Assembly: GCA_934511335.1 (NCBI GenBank)
Contig: CAKSWL010000020.1
Coordinates: 1-15,359 of the forward strand
DNA length: 15,359 nt
Source of the DNA: an uncultured Cloacibacillus sp.
GTDB lineage: Bacteria; Synergistota; Synergistia; Synergistales; Synergistaceae
Reading direction: 5' to 3'
The translations under genes were made by a program, and so were the position numbers. Shown one piece after another: positions 6,877 through 13,571 of the stretch. The number at the start of each line of letters is the position of its first letter. Position 1 is the stretch's first letter. The notes below the pieces were generated by a model. The model had not been told where the DNA came from. It did not search any database and saw only the letters and a list, made by a program, of their open reading frames with translations.

Positions 6877-7569
6877 ATGAGCGTTTTTGTGAAACTTATC
6901 GCGGCAACGCCCGAGGCGGACAAGGTCGTTGCCGCGGCGGCGAAGATATGTTACAGCCCGTCGGGCGCGGCGGAGATCCTTGACGGTCTCGACCCGGCAA
7001 AAACCGCCTCTTTTTTAAAGATGCTGCGCGAGTCAGGACACCTTTCACCATTTGAACACGCCTCTTTTACCTTCGCCATTGAAGGAGTGAGCCGCGTGGC
7101 GACGCACCAGCTCGTGCGGCACCGGATGGCCAGCTATTCCCAGCAGAGCCAGCGCTACGTCGGGATGTCCGGCAACGGCTGCATAGTGCCGCCCTCGGTC
7201 GAGGCGAATCCCGAGGCGCTCGCCATTTTTAACGAACAGATCGAAGCCGCCCAGCGCGCCTACGAAAGGCTTGTTTCCTTAGGCGTCCAGAAGGAGGACG
7301 CGCGCTTCATCCTGCCGCACGGCGCCAAGACGCGCATCGTCGTGACGATGAACGCGCGCGAACTGCACCATTTCTTCGCGCTTCGCCTCTGCCGCCGGGC
7401 CCAGTGGGAGATCCGCGAGCTTGCGCGCGAGATGCTGCGCGCGGCGCGTGAGGCCGTGCCCGTGCTTTTTGCCACGGCGGGGCCCTCCTGCGTCGCCGAG
7501 GGAGCCTGCCGCGAGGCGCACTCCTGCGGCCAGCCCTACAAAGGTATGGAGGACGTGCTTTCGCGATGA
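6877..7569 (+). CDS. thyX: Flavin-dependent thymidylate synthase
   Basis: A 230-aa ThyX, which makes dTMP from dUMP using methylene-tetrahydrofolate, FAD and NADPH, in place of ThyA. The signature RHRX7S is exact: RHR at 81-83, MASYSQQ, S91, followed by QRY. Upstream GHLSPFEHASFTFAIEG (54-70) is the usual substrate-binding region, and RELHHFFALRLCRRAQWEIRELA near residue 170 is the conserved C-terminal helix. Length fits the family (210-260). ATG 6877 follows GAGGAG (6861-6866) by 10 nt. Its TGA overlaps the ATG of the DUF1385 gene in an ATGA arrangement, so it heads a translationally coupled set with yqhQ-prfA-prmC. Its promoter was not identified with confidence in 6730-6860. Confidence 0.95.
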   Translation: MSVFVKLIAATPEADKVVAAAAKICYSPSGAAEILDGLDPAKTASFLKMLRESGHLSPFEHASFTFAIEGVSRVATHQLVRHRMASYSQQSQRYVGMSGNGCIVPPSVEANPEALAIFNEQIEAAQRAYERLVSLGVQKEDARFILPHGAKTRIVVTMNARELHHFFALRLCRRAQWEIRELAREMLRAAREAVPVLFATAGPSCVAEGACREAHSCGQPYKGMEDVLSR

Positions 7570-8525
7570 GGACCGCCGCGCTGCTTCAGGCGGCGCTTTT
7601 GGCGCTGACGGAGCCGCCCCCCCAAAAAATACCGGTGGGCGGTCAGGCCGTCATCGAGGGGGTGCTCATGAAGGGGCCAGAGCACTGGGGGCTTGCCGTC
7701 AGGGAACCCAAGGGGACGATCTGCCTGAAATCCTGGCGCGGCTCCGCGTGGCTCAAAGAGGGCATTTGGCGGTGGCCCGTCGTCCGCGGCTTTGCCACAA
7801 TGGTTGAGATGATGAGGATCGGCATGAGGGCGCTTTCCCTCTCCGCCGACATCAGCCTCGGCGAGGAGGAAAAAATATCTCCCCTTGAGACGGCGCTTTC
7901 GGTGGGGGCTGCGCTGCTGGGCGTCGTGGGGATTTTTCTCGCGCTGCCGATGTTTGTCTCCGAATATGTCACGGAACATTTTTCGCTCTCGCACTTCGGT
8001 AAAAACATCGTCGAAGGGGCTATGCGCGGAGTGATATTCGTCGGCTATGTGGCGGCGATTTCCATGTGGAAGGATATCGCCCGCGTCTTTGAATATCACG
8101 GCGCGGAACATAAGACGATAAACGCCTATGAGCATGGCGCGCCGCTCACGCCGGAGAGCGTGGCGCGTTATTCGCGCATCCACAGACGCTGCGGGACTTC
8201 GTTCCTTTTAATCGTGATCGTCGTGAGCATCATCGTCTTCTCCCTTATCGGAGGCGGCTCCATCCTCTGGAGGGTCGGCAGCCGCGTCGTGCTGCTGCCC
8301 TTGGTGATCGGCCTCTCCTACGAGTTCATCCGCGGCGCCTCAAACTCCGATACTTGGGGAAAATACTGTATAATGCCAGCGCTTTCGCTTCAATATATAA
8401 CGACGCGCGAACCCTCCGCCGATCAGTTGGAGGTAGCGATTGCCGCGCTTGACGCGGCGCTTGACCCGAACAGAGAAAATAAAGATATTGCCGCAGGTGG
8501 TGTAGAAGATGGAACTGATAGATAA
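7566..8525 (+). CDS. yqhQ: DUF1385 family membrane protein (YqhQ-like)
   Basis: A 319-aa DUF1385/YqhQ protein of unknown biochemical role. The family signatures are clear: [15 protein letters not shown] (24-38), [12 protein letters not shown] (70-81), [15 protein letters not shown] (176-190), HRRCGTSFL (206-214) and LQYITTREP near 275-283. Hydrophobic segments at about 110-133, 153-167, 212-232 and 240-256 suggest four membrane passes. The histidine/cysteine-rich motif between the second and third could bind a metal (inference). ATG 7566 overlaps the thyX stop by 4 nt, with GGAGG at 7548-7552. The 3' end overlaps prfA by 17 nt. A DUF1385 gene next to rpmE, prfA and prmC is a recurrent arrangement in anaerobic Firmicutes and relatives. 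Confidence 0.9.
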   Translation: MRTAALLQAALLALTEPPPQKIPVGGQAVIEGVLMKGPEHWGLAVREPKGTICLKSWRGSAWLKEGIWRWPVVRGFATMVEMMRIGMRALSLSADISLGEEEKISPLETALSVGAALLGVVGIFLALPMFVSEYVTEHFSLSHFGKNIVEGAMRGVIFVGYVAAISMWKDIARVFEYHGAEHKTINAYEHGAPLTPESVARYSRIHRRCGTSFLLIVIVVSIIVFSLIGGGSILWRVGSRVVLLPLVIGLSYEFIRGASNSDTWGKYCIMPALSLQYITTREPSADQLEVAIAALDAALDPNRENKDIAAGGVEDGTDR

Positions 8526-9582
8526 GCTTAAAGAAATTGAGGCCAGTTACCGCGAGCTAGAGCAGAAGATGGCCGATCCCGCGGTGGCTAACGATCCTCA
8601 GGAGATGCAGCTTCTTGGCAAAAAGCATGTCGACCTCGCCCCGATCGTCGACGCCTTTTCGCAGTATGAGGCGGTGCTGCATGGCATCTCCGACGCTAAA
8701 GAGATGATCGGCGGCGATGACGAAGAGATGCGCGAGCTGGCTAAGGAAGAGCTTGCGGAACTTGAGGCGCGCCTTCCCGAACTGGAGAAGAACATTCGCA
8801 TTCTCCTTTTGCCGAAAGACATCAACGACGACAAGAGCGTAATCATCGAAATTCGCGGCGGCGCGGGCGGGGACGAAGCGGCGCTCTTTTCGGCCAACCT
8901 TTTCCGCATGTATACGCGTTTTGCCGAGCGCCAGCGCTGGAAGACGGAGATCATCTCCGGCAGCGAAACCGGCATCGGCGGATTCAAGGAAATAATCTTC
9001 CGCGTCGACGGGACGGGGGCTTTCAGCATGCTTAAGTTTGAGAGCGGCGTCCACCGCGTACAGCGCGTTCCCGAGACTGAGGCGAGCGGACGCATCCACA
9101 CCTCGACGGCGACCGTTGCGGTATTGCCCGAAGCGGCGGAGGTCGACGTCGAGATCCGCGCGGAGGACCTTAAAATCGACACCTACCGCTCAAGCGGCGC
9201 GGGCGGGCAGCACGTCAACATGACAGACTCCGCGGTGCGCATCACGCACCTTCCCACCGGCATCGTGGTCACCTGCCAAGACGAGCGCTCGCAGATCAAA
9301 AACCGCGTGAAGGCGATGCAGTTTTTGCGCACTAAGCTTTACGACGCCGAGCTTCAGCGGCAAAACGCCGAAATGGCGGCCGAACGCAAAGGACAGGTCG
9401 GGACCGGCGACCGGGCCGAGCGCATCCGCACCTATAACTTCCCGCAGAACCGCCTCTCCGACCATCGGATAAACCTCACGCTCTACAAGCTGGATCAGAT
9501 AATGGACGGCGACCTTTACGAGCTCATCAGCATGCTGTCGGAGGCCGACCAGGCCGAGAAGATGAAGGCGCTGTCGATTTAA
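8509..9582 (+). CDS. prfA: Peptide chain release factor 1
   Basis: A 357-aa RF1, which reads UAA and UAG in the ribosomal A site and releases the finished protein. The codon-reading PxT motif is PET at 188-190 (PAT at the same positions in E. coli), which separates it from RF2 (SPF). The catalytic GGQ is at 232-234 in [20 protein letters not shown]. The N-terminal helical domain and the conserved [13 protein letters not shown] are present. ATG 8509 follows AGGTGG (8495-8500) by 8 nt and lies inside the end of the DUF1385 gene. prmC follows after 4 nt, and its product methylates the GGQ glutamine (Q234). No internal frameshift of the RF2 type is present. Confidence 0.97.
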   Translation: MELIDKLKEIEASYRELEQKMADPAVANDPQEMQLLGKKHVDLAPIVDAFSQYEAVLHGISDAKEMIGGDDEEMRELAKEELAELEARLPELEKNIRILLLPKDINDDKSVIIEIRGGAGGDEAALFSANLFRMYTRFAERQRWKTEIISGSETGIGGFKEIIFRVDGTGAFSMLKFESGVHRVQRVPETEASGRIHTSTATVAVLPEAAEVDVEIRAEDLKIDTYRSSGAGGQHVNMTDSAVRITHLPTGIVVTCQDERSQIKNRVKAMQFLRTKLYDAELQRQNAEMAAERKGQVGTGDRAERIRTYNFPQNRLSDHRINLTLYKLDQIMDGDLYELISMLSEADQAEKMKALSI

Positions 9583-9586
9583 AAAA

Positions 9587-10435
9587 TTGAAGCTGCAGGA
9601 GTTGCGCCGACGCTGCCGCGAGACTCTCGTTCGCGCGGAGGCGACGAGGCCGGAATATTCGGCGGACCTCATAATCGCCCGGCGGCTTGGCCTCGGCAGG
9701 GCCGAACTATTATTTAAGGACGACGAAATCCCCGCGCAGGCCTGTGAGGGGATTTTTTCTATGACCGCCAAACGGGCGAAGGGCGCGCCTCTTTCCTATG
9801 TGCTTCATGAGGCGGAATTTTATGGCTATCGTTTCCGGGTCGGGCGCGGCGTCCTCATCCCCCGTCCGGAGACGGAATTGCTCGTCGAGGCGGCGCTCGG
9901 ATACTATCCGCCGGGGGCGAAGGCTTACTTCGCCGACTGGTGCACAGGCAGCGGCTGTATCGCGATCTCGCTGCTGCTTGAAAACAGAGCGCTGCGCGGC
10001 ACGGCGGTGGATAAAAGCCCGCAGGCGCTGCGCTGGGCGGCGATCAACAGAAAACTTCATGGTCTCGAGGGACGGCTTGCGCTGCTGCGCAACGCAGAGC
10101 CGGAAACCGCGCCGTTTACCGAAGCGTCGTTCGACTTCATCATCTCCAATCCGCCCTACATCCCGTCGGCGGAAATCGCGGGCCTCATGCAAGAGGTGCG
10201 GGACTACGAGCCGCGCGCCGCGCTCGACGGAGGCGAAGAGGGGCTTTTCCTCTATCGGAAATTCTTTCAGGCCTTCCCCCGTTTTCTTAAAAGCGGCGGA
10301 CTGCTGCTGTGCGAAACGGCGGGGGACGCGCAGGCTTGTGCGCTTGCAGACTTAGCCCCAAGTGAATTTGTTCTTGTGAATAAAATTTTGGATTATAACG
10401 GAATAATCCGCCATATTATATGGCGCAGACGATAA
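9587..10435 (+). CDS. prmC: Release factor glutamine methyltransferase
   Basis: A 282-aa PrmC/HemK, the S-adenosylmethionine-dependent enzyme that methylates the GGQ glutamine of release factors. It has the helical N-terminal substrate domain (1-85, ending in GAPLSYVLHEAEFYGYRF), the linker IPRPETELLVE, the SAM-binding DWCTGSGCIAISLLLE, and the catalytic NPPY at 188-191 in ISNPPYIPSAEI. The start is taken as TTG 9587, because the next ATG (9761) would remove most of the N-terminal domain and no in-frame ATG lies upstream. No strong ribosome site precedes it, and the 4-nt gap to prfA suggests translational coupling. Length agrees with E. coli PrmC (277). Confidence 0.93.
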   Translation: MKLQELRRRCRETLVRAEATRPEYSADLIIARRLGLGRAELLFKDDEIPAQACEGIFSMTAKRAKGAPLSYVLHEAEFYGYRFRVGRGVLIPRPETELLVEAALGYYPPGAKAYFADWCTGSGCIAISLLLENRALRGTAVDKSPQALRWAAINRKLHGLEGRLALLRNAEPETAPFTEASFDFIISNPPYIPSAEIAGLMQEVRDYEPRAALDGGEEGLFLYRKFFQAFPRFLKSGGLLLCETAGDAQACALADLAPSEFVLVNKILDYNGIIRHIIWRRR

Positions 10436-10470
10436 AATTTAATATAATCATAACTGTAAAAAATTTTATC
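10431..10470. promoter_or_regulatory. AT-rich perfect inverted repeat with TATAAT in its loop, upstream of trxB
   Basis: GATAAAATTT (10431-10440) and AAATTTTATC (10461-10470) are perfect inverse complements separated by 20 nt. TATAAT lies at 10443-10448 within the spacer, though no good -35 was found at the right distance. It starts within the last codons of prmC and ends 33 nt before the trxB start. It could be an operator around the trxB promoter or simply an AT-rich transcription end for prmC. Confidence 0.4.
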
Positions 10471-10503
10471 AAGAATAATATTCTTTGAGGAAGGATGTTA
10501 ATC

Positions 10504-11700
10504 ATGGAAAAGAGAGAACTCGTAATAATCGGAGCAGGCCCTGCGGGACTTGCGGCGGCGGTATATGGACGCCGCGCCGGACTAGACACGCTTATCCTCG
10601 AGAAGGGGATTCCCGGCGGCCAGATCAACATCACCGACGAAATCGAAAACTGGCCCGGAACAATCCACTCGACCGGTTCGGAGCTGGGAGAGACGTTCCG
10701 TAAGCACGCCGAGCACTTCAAGGCTGAATTCAGAGACTGCACGGTACAGAAGATAGACCTCAGAGACGGCAGAAAGTTCGTCGTCACCGACAAGGGCGAG
10801 ATCGAGGCTGAGGCGATCATCCTCGCGACCGGCGCCAGCTTCAGAAAGCTCGGCTGCCCCGGCGAAGCGGAATTCACCGGCGCCGGCGTAAGCTACTGCG
10901 CGGTCTGCGACGCGGCCTTCTTTGAGGGCGAGACGATCGCCGTCGTTGGCGGCGGCAACGTTGCGGTCGAAGAGGCCGGTTACCTTACACGCTTTGCCGA
11001 TAAAGTATACATCATCCACCGCCGCGACGAATGGCGCGCCGACCGCCTCGCGATCGAGCAGGCGCTCGCGAACCCGAAGATCGTCCCCATTTGGAATTCC
11101 GTCGTCGAGTCGATAGAGGGCGAAGGCGTAGTCGAGAAGCTCGTGCTTAAAAACGTCAAAACTGGCGAGATCTCCGACCTTACAGTCGCCGGCTGCTTCG
11201 TCTTCGTAGGCACAGAGCCGAACGTCGCCTACCTCCAGCCCGAGAACTCAGTCGTCAAGCAGACGAGAGGCGGCTGGGTCGACACTAACGATAAGATGGA
11301 GACCTCCGTCGAGGGCGTCTTTGCCGCGGGCGACATCCGTGACAAGTACCTCCGCCAGGTCGTGACCGCCGCAAGCGACGGCGCCGTCGCAGCGATGGCC
11401 GCTTACGCATACATCACCGAGCAGCTCCACCTCCGTTCGGTGCTCATCGATCCGGAAGAGGTGATCGCCCTCTTCACCTCCAGCATAGACCAGGATCAGG
11501 TCAAGCTGCAGGTCGCGGCCGAGAAATACGCGAAGGAGAACGGCAAGCAGATAGTTTTCATCGACGGCTACCGCAACGGCAAAATGGTTGAAAAACTTGG
11601 CATCGCGAAGCTCCCGACGATCGTTGAGATGAGAAAGGGCGCGATGATCCGCTTCGCAGAGCCCACATCGATCGAAGAGATCAAGAACTTCATCGCGTAA
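10504..11700 (+). CDS. trxB: Thioredoxin reductase with an extra cysteine-less thioredoxin-like C-terminal domain
   Basis: A 398-aa flavoprotein. Residues 1 to about 310 are a standard NADPH-dependent thioredoxin reductase: FAD-binding IIGAGPAGLAAA (8-19), redox-active C132-AV-C135 followed by D, NADPH-binding VVGGGNVAVEEA near 145-156, HRRDEWRADR, and the second FAD motif GVFAAGDIRD. The remaining 85 residues look like a thioredoxin fold: beta strand EEVIALF, a helix, a NGKMVEKLGIAKLPTIVEMRKG segment with a cis-proline-type P371, and a final helix. The position of the CGPC active site is occupied by TSSID (325-329), so this domain cannot do dithiol chemistry. ATG 10504 is preferred to ATG 10495 because GAGGAAGG (10487-10494) is 9 nt from it. 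It is likely transcribed alone. Confidence 0.9.
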   Translation: MEKRELVIIGAGPAGLAAAVYGRRAGLDTLILEKGIPGGQINITDEIENWPGTIHSTGSELGETFRKHAEHFKAEFRDCTVQKIDLRDGRKFVVTDKGEIEAEAIILATGASFRKLGCPGEAEFTGAGVSYCAVCDAAFFEGETIAVVGGGNVAVEEAGYLTRFADKVYIIHRRDEWRADRLAIEQALANPKIVPIWNSVVESIEGEGVVEKLVLKNVKTGEISDLTVAGCFVFVGTEPNVAYLQPENSVVKQTRGGWVDTNDKMETSVEGVFAAGDIRDKYLRQVVTAASDGAVAAMAAYAYITEQLHLRSVLIDPEEVIALFTSSIDQDQVKLQVAAEKYAKENGKQIVFIDGYRNGKMVEKLGIAKLPTIVEMRKGAMIRFAEPTSIEEIKNFIA

Positions 11701-11723
11701 ACTTAAAAACAAGTACCAAAGTA

Positions 11724-11764
11724 GCGGGAGGGGCTTCCCATAGGGAAGCCCCTCCCGCCGTATT
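11724..11764 (+). terminator. Strong hairpin terminator after trxB
   Basis: A perfect 16-bp stem is formed by 11724-11739 and 11743-11758 around the 3-nt loop ATA. It starts 23 nt after the trxB stop. The T tract after it is poor (CGTATTT), but the stem is very stable. Confidence 0.75.
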
Positions 11765-12105
11765 TACGGCGCGTGCGCGGAGCAAACACCTGAAAGACTG
11801 CCGCAATGCGCCAGTACGGCTGAACGGCGTTATTTTTAAGCGCTTTCACAACGTGCGCCGCCGACGCGTGTCGTACCTTTAAGTAGCCGCTGATCATATG
11901 CGCCATTCGCGTCACGGGCAGGCACATCTGACAGACAAACCAGCCGATTCGCGCGAAATCACATTTTTTTTCGAAAAATCGACTCTGGCGGTTGAACGAT
12001 GGAGTTGCCGCAAATCCGCGGTTCACGCAGGCTTCAAAGGGTTGTAAACCCGCCGCTGTCAAATACAGCGTTCGCGGATGCCGGGCTGGCGCCGCGCAAT
12101 TATAC
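11765..12105. other. Stretch without a confident gene between trxB and the ATPase cassette
   Basis: A leftward frame (stop at 11703, first ATG at 12062, 119 codons) spans it. However, its 3' end reads through the trxB terminator, it has no recognisable family and no clear ribosome site. Part of it (11887-11960) is repeated, with a deletion, upstream of rpmE. It is best described as a repeat-derived or degenerate region. Local pairing potential includes CGCTGT (12054-12059) with ACAGCG (12065-12070), and ATCCGCG (12014-12020) with CGCGGAT (12073-12079). A structured RNA is possible but not shown. Confidence 0.45.
11887..11960 (-). repeat. Dispersed repeat, copy B (full form)
   Basis: The minus strand of 11960-11940 and of 11905-11887 matches two adjacent blocks upstream of rpmE (6111-6131 and 6129-6147) at 18/21 and 18/19 bases. 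The 34 nt between the blocks here are missing from the other copy. If read on the minus strand, the core would encode DFARIGWFVCQMCLPVTRMA followed by HMISGY. In copy A the deletion is not a multiple of three and shifts the frame, which argues against a conserved protein. Confidence 0.6.
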
Positions 12106-12146
12106 TTTTTGGCTAAAATACGATGGCGTCGTATTTTAGCCGAAAA
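12106..12146. repeat. Palindromic element, downstream copy
   Basis: GGCTAAAATACGA (12111-12123) and TCGTATTTTAGCC (12129-12141) are perfect inverse complements around a 5-nt centre. Outside, one T-G mismatch is followed by TTTT/AAAA pairing. The same 13-bp core occurs at 13428-13470, on the other side of the ATPase gene. This copy lies 38 nt beyond the ATPase stop. No T tract follows on either strand that would make it a standard terminator. Confidence 0.85.
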
Positions 12147-12184
12147 TCATGCGGATGTTTTTTGCCTACAGCCGCGCGCCGCCG

Positions 12185-13408
12185 TCATATCATCCATATC
12201 GGGACGATGTAATTGTCTGCGCTCAGCGCGGAAAGCTCGTCTCTCATGCAGAGGACGGCTCCCTTGCCCCTCGGCAGCGAGCCTTTATCAAGCTCTTTGA
12301 ATGAATTTACCATCGCGGGCGTGATGTTGGCCGCGCGCTTTATCTCCAGCGGGTGGAGTTTGCCGTCGCTCTCCATCACCGCGTCTATTTCATTGGCGTC
12401 TCTGTCCCTGTAATACCAGAGCGGGCATTCTTTCGCGTTGTTGCGGTAGGACTTTATTATTTCCGCGACGGCGTAGTTTTCGAGGATCGCGCCGTTGATG
12501 GCTCCGCTTTCCAATATTTCGGGAGAAGAATATCGCGTGAGGTAGGAGACAAGCCCCGTGTCGAAAAAATAGAGCTTGGGCGCTTTGACCGTGCGCTTGA
12601 GCAGGTTGTTTGAGTAAGGGTGCAGATAAAATATGATGTCCGACTGCTCCATGACGGAAAGCCAGCGTTTGGCCGTGTCGTCGGCGACTCCCACGTCGGC
12701 GGCGATGCTGTGGATGTTGAGCATCTGTCCCGCGCGGCAGGCGGCGGCGCGTATGAAATCCTGAAATTTGAATTTGTCGACGCGTTCAAGCAGTTCGCTG
12801 ACGTCCCGGTCGATGTAGGTCTGCAGGTAGCTTGAGTAAAATACGTCGCGGTCGCTGAATTTCCCGCTTGCAAGCCCGGGCATGGAACCGTTCCATATAC
12901 GCTGGTAAATGCCTTTGAGGTCGGTCGCCTTTCCCGCCGTTTTTCGCGCTTTCAGCGCCTCAAGCTCCAGCGAAAACGGCAGGCACTCTCCCTGCCCGTA
13001 TATCTCATGTTGTGAGAGCGGCGGCATGTGGATGACGGCCGCCCGGCCCGCCAGAGATTCCTGCGCCAGCTCCATGAGGCTGAAGGCCTGCGAGCCGGTA
13101 AGCCAGAACGTGCCTGCCGGCGCTCCTCCGTCGACGGCTATCTTGATGTAGGAGAAAAGCTCCGGGGCGTACTGTATTTCATCTATAAGGATGGGCTGGG
13201 AATGAAGCTGAAAAAATAGCGCAGGGTCTTCTTTCGCCATGCGCCTTTCTTCAAGGTCGTCCAGCGTCACGTATTCTCTGGCGCTATCCGTCAGCTTTTT
13301 CAAAACCGTCGTCTTGCCGACCTGGCGCGGCCCGGTCAGCAATATGCAGGAATATTCGTTTGAGAGCGATTTTATTTTTTCTTCAAGATCGCGCCTGATA
13401 TAAGCCAT
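12185..13408 (-). CDS. AAA_14 / DUF4143 family ATPase with nuclease-like C-terminal domain
   Basis: A 407-aa protein of the AAA_14-DUF4143 family, whose cellular role is not established. The N-terminal ATPase has Walker A GPRQVGKTT (26-34), Walker B ILIDEIQ (73-79) and sensor FWLTGSQ (101-107). The middle has the family stretch SSYLQTYIDRDVSELL (192-207), followed by a winged-helix-like segment (about 215-270: IHSIAADVGVADDTAKRWLSVM). The C-terminus has PD-(D/E)XK nuclease-like residues: E310, D342 in EIDAVM, and E355-I-K357. All look intact. ATG 13408 follows GAGGTGA (complement 13419-13413). It is a single leftward gene bracketed by two copies of a palindrome and preceded by its own promoter. 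Genome surveys usually find such genes alone and in several copies, so it may be mobile or defence-related; that is inference. Confidence 0.88.
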   Translation of the reverse strand: MAYIRRDLEEKIKSLSNEYSCILLTGPRQVGKTTVLKKLTDSAREYVTLDDLEERRMAKEDPALFFQLHSQPILIDEIQYAPELFSYIKIAVDGGAPAGTFWLTGSQAFSLMELAQESLAGRAAVIHMPPLSQHEIYGQGECLPFSLELEALKARKTAGKATDLKGIYQRIWNGSMPGLASGKFSDRDVFYSSYLQTYIDRDVSELLERVDKFKFQDFIRAAACRAGQMLNIHSIAADVGVADDTAKRWLSVMEQSDIIFYLHPYSNNLLKRTVKAPKLYFFDTGLVSYLTRYSSPEILESGAINGAILENYAVAEIIKSYRNNAKECPLWYYRDRDANEIDAVMESDGKLHPLEIKRAANITPAMVNSFKELDKGSLPRGKGAVLCMRDELSALSADNYIVPIWMI

Positions 13409-13427
13409 TATCTCACCTCGTTATAAT

Positions 13428-13470
13428 AGTTTCGGCTAAAATACGATATAATCGTATTTTAGCCGAAACT
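13428..13470. repeat. Palindromic element, upstream copy (possible operator)
   Basis: AGTTTCGGCTAAAATACGAT (13428-13447) is followed by a 3-nt centre ATA and its perfect 20-base inverse complement (13451-13470). The inner 13 bases of each arm are identical to the copy at 12111-12141, and the right arms share 17 bases (TCGTATTTTAGCCGAAA). It ends 20 nt before the ATPase start codon and covers the predicted -10 box. Confidence 0.9.
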
Positions 13471-13483
13471 GTATAGATGTCAA
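13456..13483 (-). promoter_or_regulatory. Predicted promoter of the ATPase gene, overlapped by the palindrome
   Basis: On the minus strand a perfect TTGACA (13483-13478) is followed after 16 nt by TAAAAT (13461-13456). The -10 lies inside the right arm of the palindrome, and the transcription start would fall near its centre. A protein bound to the palindrome would therefore block transcription. Confidence 0.6.
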
Positions 13484-13518
13484 CGTAATAATTGCCGAAA
13501 AACTTTCCTTCAATATCA

Positions 13519-13552
13519 GCGCGCCGCCCTTTCGGTTTAAAGGACGGCGCGC
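13519..13552. terminator. Hairpin downstream of ygeW, probable terminator
   Basis: Positions 13519-13532 pair with 13539-13552 around a 6-nt loop, with one C-A mismatch (13527/13544) in a 14-bp stem. It lies 20 nt after the ygeW stop in the leftward direction. The sequence after it on that strand (TGATATTG) is not a good T tract, so efficiency is uncertain. It would separate ygeW from the ATPase gene promoter. Confidence 0.55.
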
Positions 13553-13571
13553 CGGGGGGATTGATCTTTTT

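Noticed and set aside
12106..12146. Downstream palindrome as the terminator of the ATPase gene
   Set aside because: The arms are AT-rich, no T tract follows on the transcribed strand, and the identical core occurs in the promoter, which points to a binding site rather than a terminator.
12106..13470. The two palindromes as a CRISPR array or IS element ends
   Set aside because: There are only two copies, 1.3 kb apart, with no regularly spaced spacers. The enclosed gene is not a transposase, and no target-site duplication was recognised outside the palindromes.
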